Both the position numbers and the translations under genes were made by a program. A stretch of DNA of 35,491 nt, taken from NCBI GenBank assembly GCA_013376995.1, contig JACAAZ010000031.1, positions 1 to 35,491 on the forward strand. Direction: 5' to 3'. Origin of the DNA: Bacteroidota bacterium (GTDB taxonomy: Bacteria; Bacteroidota; Bacteroidia; Bacteroidales; UBA4417). The number at the start of each line of letters is the position of its first letter. Position 1 is the first letter of the stretch. This document shows, piece by piece, positions 31,882 to 35,491 of this stretch. The notes beneath the pieces are model-generated. The model ran no database searches and was not told the DNA's origin. It was given only the letters and a program-made list of their open reading frames with translations.

Positions 31882-32325
31882 ATGACAACCAGATTTTTGA
31901 CAGAAACAAGTGGATTGATCAGGTTTTTGATAGGATCGACAATTATAATATTACTCGGTTTGATTTGTTATCTGATCTTTATGGTTGGTATACTAAATGC
32001 CGAGACAATTATTATAGGGGTTGTTGCCGGATCGGTAATTTTATTATTGCTCTGGATCAGGTTTGGGACTTACTATCAGTTGTTTAAAGATAAATTGGTT
32101 GCAGCTTCAGGACCTTTTGTATGGAACATCAAAATACGTGATATAGAATATATTAGGTTAAATCAAAGCACTTTTGGCGGAACATATAAAGCAACCCTGT
32201 CATTGAATGGCATGGAGATTCGGTATGGCAGAAACCGTTCATTACTTATTTCACCTAGGCAACAAGAACGATTTATTAATAAATTGAAAGAGTTGAATTC
32301 AAGGATTGAAATTAAAGAGAGATAA
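31882..32325 (+). CDS. membrane protein with bacterial PH-like domain
   Basis: A 147-residue protein with two predicted membrane helices (about residues 14-35 and 40-60), then a cytoplasmic beta domain: YQLFKDKLVAASGPFVWNIKIRDIEYIRL, ATLSLNGMEIRYGRNRSLLISPRQQERFINKL (in parts). This layout matches small PH-domain membrane proteins of the YdbT/SunI type. Function unknown. It starts 58 nt after the MurU-like gene and reads in the same direction, so it may be the last gene of that operon. A different overlapping frame starting at 31824 lacks recognisable features. Confidence 0.85.
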   Translation: MTTRFLTETSGLIRFLIGSTIIILLGLICYLIFMVGILNAETIIIGVVAGSVILLLLWIRFGTYYQLFKDKLVAASGPFVWNIKIRDIEYIRLNQSTFGGTYKATLSLNGMEIRYGRNRSLLISPRQQERFINKLKELNSRIEIKER

Positions 32326-32443
32326 TCGGTCGTCAGCATGCCAAACCAACCATCAGGCACACGGGAATGATCTTTAGTTAACGCAAAAATTACCATTTCA
32401 ATTATCCCGATCTAATCTTCACAAATTCCAGAATACGATATTC

Positions 32444-35329
32444 ATGCAGTCCTTCCTTGAAAAATTAGCGAGTCATCTATTAACTGAAGGTGGAGAAGAT
32501 TTCAGCAGGTTTTGCATTGTATTTCCAAATCGAAGAGCTGGATTGTTTCTTAAGCAATATTTGTCAAGGTTGATATCTAAACCCTTGTGGCTGCCTGAAA
32601 TAGTTGCACTTGAGGATTTTGTCATCCTGAAATCCCGTTTGTCAATTCCCGACCAGCTGACACTCCTGGTAAAACTCTACAGGGTTCATCAATCCATAGA
32701 AGGTTTTAAAGCAAAACCATTTACTGAGTTCATTTCGTGGGGTAACATACTTTTGGCCGATTTTGACGAAATTGATCAGTACCTGGTTGATGGTGAGGCT
32801 GTTTATGAATACCTGGATGAAATTAAGGCCATGAACCTCTGGAATCCGGATGGATCTCCGCTGACTGATTTTGAAAGAAAATACCTGCTATTTTATAATT
32901 CTTTATCGACTATTTATAGCCAATTCAGAAAGGAACTTCTTGAAGCAAAGCAGGGTTATTTTGGCCTGGCATTCTCACAGCTGATAGAAAACCTGGATGC
33001 TGAGTCATTCGGCGAATGGGATAAGATTGTGTTTGCCGGGTTCAATGCCCTGACCATTGCTGAGGAGAAATTGATTTCTGAATTGATTTCAAAGGGGAAA
33101 GGGGAGGTCTATTGGGATGTGGATGAATATTATCTGACTGATGCGAGGCAGGAAGCCGGGAGGTTTCTGAGGAACTATCTTAAAGATAAGAAGTTCGGAG
33201 AGATGAAGTGGATAGGCAATTCATTGAAAACCAATCAAAAGGACATAACAATTGTCGGGGTTCCGGGGAATATCGGGCAAGCTAAAGTTGCCGGGCAGAT
33301 AACCTCTGAGTTGATTAAGAACATTGATCCGTCTGAAATTGCAATTGTTCTTGTGGATGAAGGACTTATGCTTCCTGTGCTCAATTCAGTGCCATCAGAA
33401 TTGGAGCACTTCAATGTCACTATGGGTTTTCCAATTAAGCTTACTCCAGTATTCAGCCTTTTCGATTCTATATTCAAGCTTTTCCTGCATGGACAGAAAG
33501 CAGGCCAAAAAAGCGGTAGTGGAACAAGGGAAGAAGTCACGAATATGCGCTTTCATTATAAGGATATTAAGCGATTTATTGATCATCCTTATATGGAAGA
33601 AATTTCTGCTAAGGCCATTGAGAGAAGTGGAATTTTGAACAAGGAAGGCAGGGTTTTCTTTTCACCGGAAGAATTGAGGCAGATTATCAATGATGACACA
33701 TTACCTCTTTCAGTTATATTGAAGGAACTGATCATGGGAAATGAGTTAAAGCCACGATCCATGCTGACTTTAATGGCTGAACTCATAAACTTCTACAGAA
33801 TATTGTTTCTTGAAAGGGAATCCAGGGGTGATTCCTCTCACAGCGTTGATCTGGAGTATCTTTATACATACTCAATCCTTATTGAGAAACTTGAATCCAT
33901 AATTGAGGAGACTGATCTTGTAGCAGATCTTGAAACATTTCATGAAATTTATACATCCCAGGTGTCAGGAACGCGGCTCCCTTTCTATGGCGAGCCACTC
34001 AAGGGATTACAGTTGATGGGTATGTTGGAAACGCGTACTCTCGATTTCCGGAATATTATTATGCTTTCGGTTAATGAAGGATTGTTGCCCAAAGGGAAAC
34101 ATCAGAATACTTTTTTAACTGATGAACTGAGACGGGAGTTCGGATTGCAGCGTTACAACGAGCGCAATGCGGTATTTGGATATCACTTTTACAGGTTACT
34201 GCAAAGGTCAGATAATATATACCTGCTTTATAATACAGAGGGGAATGAGTTCGGGGGAGGGGAAAAAAGCCGGTTTATCACCCAGATTATGTACGAGCTG
34301 CCATTGTATAATCCTGGAATCCATATTAAGGAGACCATATTTTCAATAGCTCCTTCTGGAAACCCTGATCTGCCGGTACAAATAAATAAGAATGATGAAA
34401 CGCTGAAAAAGATTCTGGCCATTGCTGAGAAAGGGTTTTCACCTACAGCAATTGGCAGATATTTAGCTTGCAGCCTTCAATTTTATTTTGCCCAGGTTCT
34501 GGGGATGAAGGAACCTGACCTCCTGGAAGAATCCATTGATGCAGCTGCGATGGGGGAGATCATTCATGAGGTACTGCATAAAGTGTATTTGAAGTTTGAG
34601 GGCAGTGAATTGGTTAAGGATAATCTCGATAAAATGTATCAATTGGCTGAGACCAGTGTGAGAGATGAGTTTCTTGCCAGATATTCACTTCCAGAACTTG
34701 AATCAGGAAAAAACCTGTTAATTCTCAAAGTGGCCCAGAACATGGTAAAGCAATTCCTGAAAGCAGAGGGCCAATTCATTGAAAAGCTGCCAGCTGGCAA
34801 ACAGAAGATCAAAATCCTTTGCCTCGAGCAATCGTTGGAGTCAAGTATACCCATAGCTGATCAGCGAACGGGTGAGATGTTTAATGTGAGGATAAAGGGA
34901 ACAGCTGACCGGATTGACCTGGTTGATGGAACTATCCGTATCATTGACTATAAGACCGGCCTTGTAAAGATGCAGGAAGTAAAGATTAATTCAATTGATG
35001 AGTTACTCAAACATGATAACCCTGCAAAACTGGTGCAACTTTTAACATACGCATGGCTGTACAGGTGTTCTAAGGATACGGCCCCTATATCATCGGTTAA
35101 GTTGATATCAGGGATAATTTCAATGAGGCTTTCCTCTCGATATCTAATCAATGCTACGATTGGGAAGATTGAAGAGATTGACGATCAGGTACTTTTGACA
35201 TTTGAATCATTGCTTGGCAGGATTATTTCAGATATTGTTGATTCCGAAAAGCCGTTTGTTCAGACTGATAACCTGGATGTTTGTAAAAACTGTGCATACC
35301 AATCTATCTGTAACCGAACGATTAATTGA
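32444..35329 (+). CDS. addB: AddB-like PD-(D/E)XK nuclease with iron-sulfur cluster
   Basis: A 961-residue protein with the layout of the AddB subunit of the AddAB helicase-nuclease, which processes double-strand breaks for RecA loading. The N-terminus has a UvrD-like, inactivated helicase start (CIVFPNRRAGLFLKQYL, near residue 27). The C-terminal nuclease has the GTADRIDL Asp (D822) and IDYKTG (D835, K837). Four cysteines form the iron staple: C676 (LACSLQF), then C947, C950 and C956 (CKNCAYQSIC), with the same C-x2-C-x5-C spacing as in B. subtilis AddB. No addA (UvrD-type helicase) follows in the window; a tRNA lies 120 nt downstream. Symbol given by similarity. Confidence 0.85.
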   Translation: MQSFLEKLASHLLTEGGEDFSRFCIVFPNRRAGLFLKQYLSRLISKPLWLPEIVALEDFVILKSRLSIPDQLTLLVKLYRVHQSIEGFKAKPFTEFISWGNILLADFDEIDQYLVDGEAVYEYLDEIKAMNLWNPDGSPLTDFERKYLLFYNSLSTIYSQFRKELLEAKQGYFGLAFSQLIENLDAESFGEWDKIVFAGFNALTIAEEKLISELISKGKGEVYWDVDEYYLTDARQEAGRFLRNYLKDKKFGEMKWIGNSLKTNQKDITIVGVPGNIGQAKVAGQITSELIKNIDPSEIAIVLVDEGLMLPVLNSVPSELEHFNVTMGFPIKLTPVFSLFDSIFKLFLHGQKAGQKSGSGTREEVTNMRFHYKDIKRFIDHPYMEEISAKAIERSGILNKEGRVFFSPEELRQIINDDTLPLSVILKELIMGNELKPRSMLTLMAELINFYRILFLERESRGDSSHSVDLEYLYTYSILIEKLESIIEETDLVADLETFHEIYTSQVSGTRLPFYGEPLKGLQLMGMLETRTLDFRNIIMLSVNEGLLPKGKHQNTFLTDELRREFGLQRYNERNAVFGYHFYRLLQRSDNIYLLYNTEGNEFGGGEKSRFITQIMYELPLYNPGIHIKETIFSIAPSGNPDLPVQINKNDETLKKILAIAEKGFSPTAIGRYLACSLQFYFAQVLGMKEPDLLEESIDAAAMGEIIHEVLHKVYLKFEGSELVKDNLDKMYQLAETSVRDEFLARYSLPELESGKNLLILKVAQNMVKQFLKAEGQFIEKLPAGKQKIKILCLEQSLESSIPIADQRTGEMFNVRIKGTADRIDLVDGTIRIIDYKTGLVKMQEVKINSIDELLKHDNPAKLVQLLTYAWLYRCSKDTAPISSVKLISGIISMRLSSRYLINATIGKIEEIDDQVLLTFESLLGRIISDIVDSEKPFVQTDNLDVCKNCAYQSICNRTIN

Positions 35330-35388
35330 TTGATAATAAATTGATTGGAAATCCTTTTCGGGAAATTCTAATAAATCGGGAAAAAAAT

Positions 35389-35418
35389 TTTGGGAGTTAT
35401 AGATTTGTATTATCTTTG
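35389..35418 (+). promoter_or_regulatory. promoter for tRNA-Asp
   Basis: TTTG (35389-35392), 18 nt, TATCTTTG (35411-35418), a full consensus match with slightly short spacing. The predicted start near 35425 precedes a boxA-like GTTCTTTAA (35438-35446) and the tRNA at 35453. Confidence 0.75.
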
Positions 35419-35437
35419 CAATCCTCTTAGGGGGAAA

Positions 35438-35446
35438 GTTCTTTAA
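35438..35446 (+). promoter_or_regulatory. boxA-like motif ahead of tRNA-Asp
   Basis: GTTCTTTAA, identical to the motif following rRNA promoter P2. It lies between the promoter and the tRNA. Confidence 0.45.
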
Positions 35447-35452
35447 AATATT

Positions 35453-35491
35453 GGTTCGGTAGTTCAGTTGGTTAGAATACGTGCCTGTCAT
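35453..35491 (+). tRNA. tRNA-Asp (anticodon GTC), 5' half
   Basis: The sequence opens with GGTTCGGTAG acceptor and D-stem bases, the D-loop AGTTGGTTA, and reaches the anticodon loop C-T-GTC-A-T at the window edge, matching bacterial tRNA-Asp position by position. The 3' half lies outside. A stable-RNA-type promoter and boxA-like motif directly upstream suggest it begins a tRNA transcript. Confidence 0.92.

Noticed and set aside
31824-32087. An open frame of 87 codons starting just after the MurU-like gene
   Set aside because: It overlaps, in another frame, a gene with clear membrane helices and a PH-like domain (31882-32325). Its own translation shows no recognisable feature.
35228-35491. 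A minus-strand open frame spanning the end of addB and the tRNA
   Set aside because: It runs antisense through a conserved C-terminal cysteine cluster, a promoter and a tRNA gene.

Overview
The window reads as chromosomal DNA of a Bacteroidota bacterium, probably Bacteroidales or a related order. Four things point there. The 5' end of a 16S rRNA gene (1-360, minus strand) has Bacteroidota-like sequence. The primary sigma factor is short and lacks region 1.1. Promoters repeatedly match the Bacteroidota consensus, TTTG (-33), about 19-21 nt, then TAnnTTTG (-7). Lipoproteins with plain Ser/Ala-Cys lipoboxes are frequent. No phage, transposon, integrase or CRISPR array was found; the content is mostly housekeeping plus several compact metabolic operons.

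Layout. 1-870: start of an rRNA operon running leftward, with two clear tandem promoters, each followed by a boxA-like motif. 976-1557: a small outer-membrane barrel protein. 1690-7615 (minus): pepD, rpe, rpoD, pnp and rpsO, mostly separated by their own terminators. 7942-12613 (plus): a tight carotenoid operon (crtI, crtB, an unknown secreted protein, idi, crtZ, a lycopene cyclase) expected to make zeaxanthin from phytoene. 12610-17184 (minus): an envelope operon with an LtaS/OpgB-type phosphoglycerol transferase, a diacylglycerol-kinase-like enzyme, a SUI1/YciH factor and an MscS-family channel. 17321-19043: three small lipoprotein genes, each with its own promoter. 19248-22118 (plus): citrate lyase with the acyl carrier (CitD) fused to the beta subunit (CitE), followed by the alpha subunit CitF. 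22535-28531: a GNAT acetyltransferase and a 1801-residue thioester alpha-2-macroglobulin lipoprotein. 28582-29082 (minus): a rubrerythrin-like protein. 29231-32325 (plus): a probable cell-wall sugar-salvage operon with an AmgK-like kinase fused to a RapZ C-terminal (GlcN6P-sensing) domain, an unknown 121-residue protein, a MurU-like nucleotidyltransferase and a PH-domain membrane protein. 32444-35329: an AddB-like iron-sulfur nuclease. 35453-end: the start of tRNA-Asp behind a stable-RNA promoter.

The most promising undescribed system is the kinase-RapZ fusion operon. The first and third genes supply the two chemical steps of the AmgK/MurU route (MurNAc to MurNAc-1-phosphate to UDP-MurNAc). 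The fused RapZ domain is the part that senses glucosamine-6-phosphate in enterobacteria, where it controls amino-sugar synthesis. The architecture suggests salvage of wall sugar gated by an amino-sugar metabolite. Secondary points of interest are the CitD-CitE fusion with a palindromic promoter and no visible cofactor genes, and the pairing of a phosphoglycerol transferase with a DAG kinase and a mechanosensitive channel.
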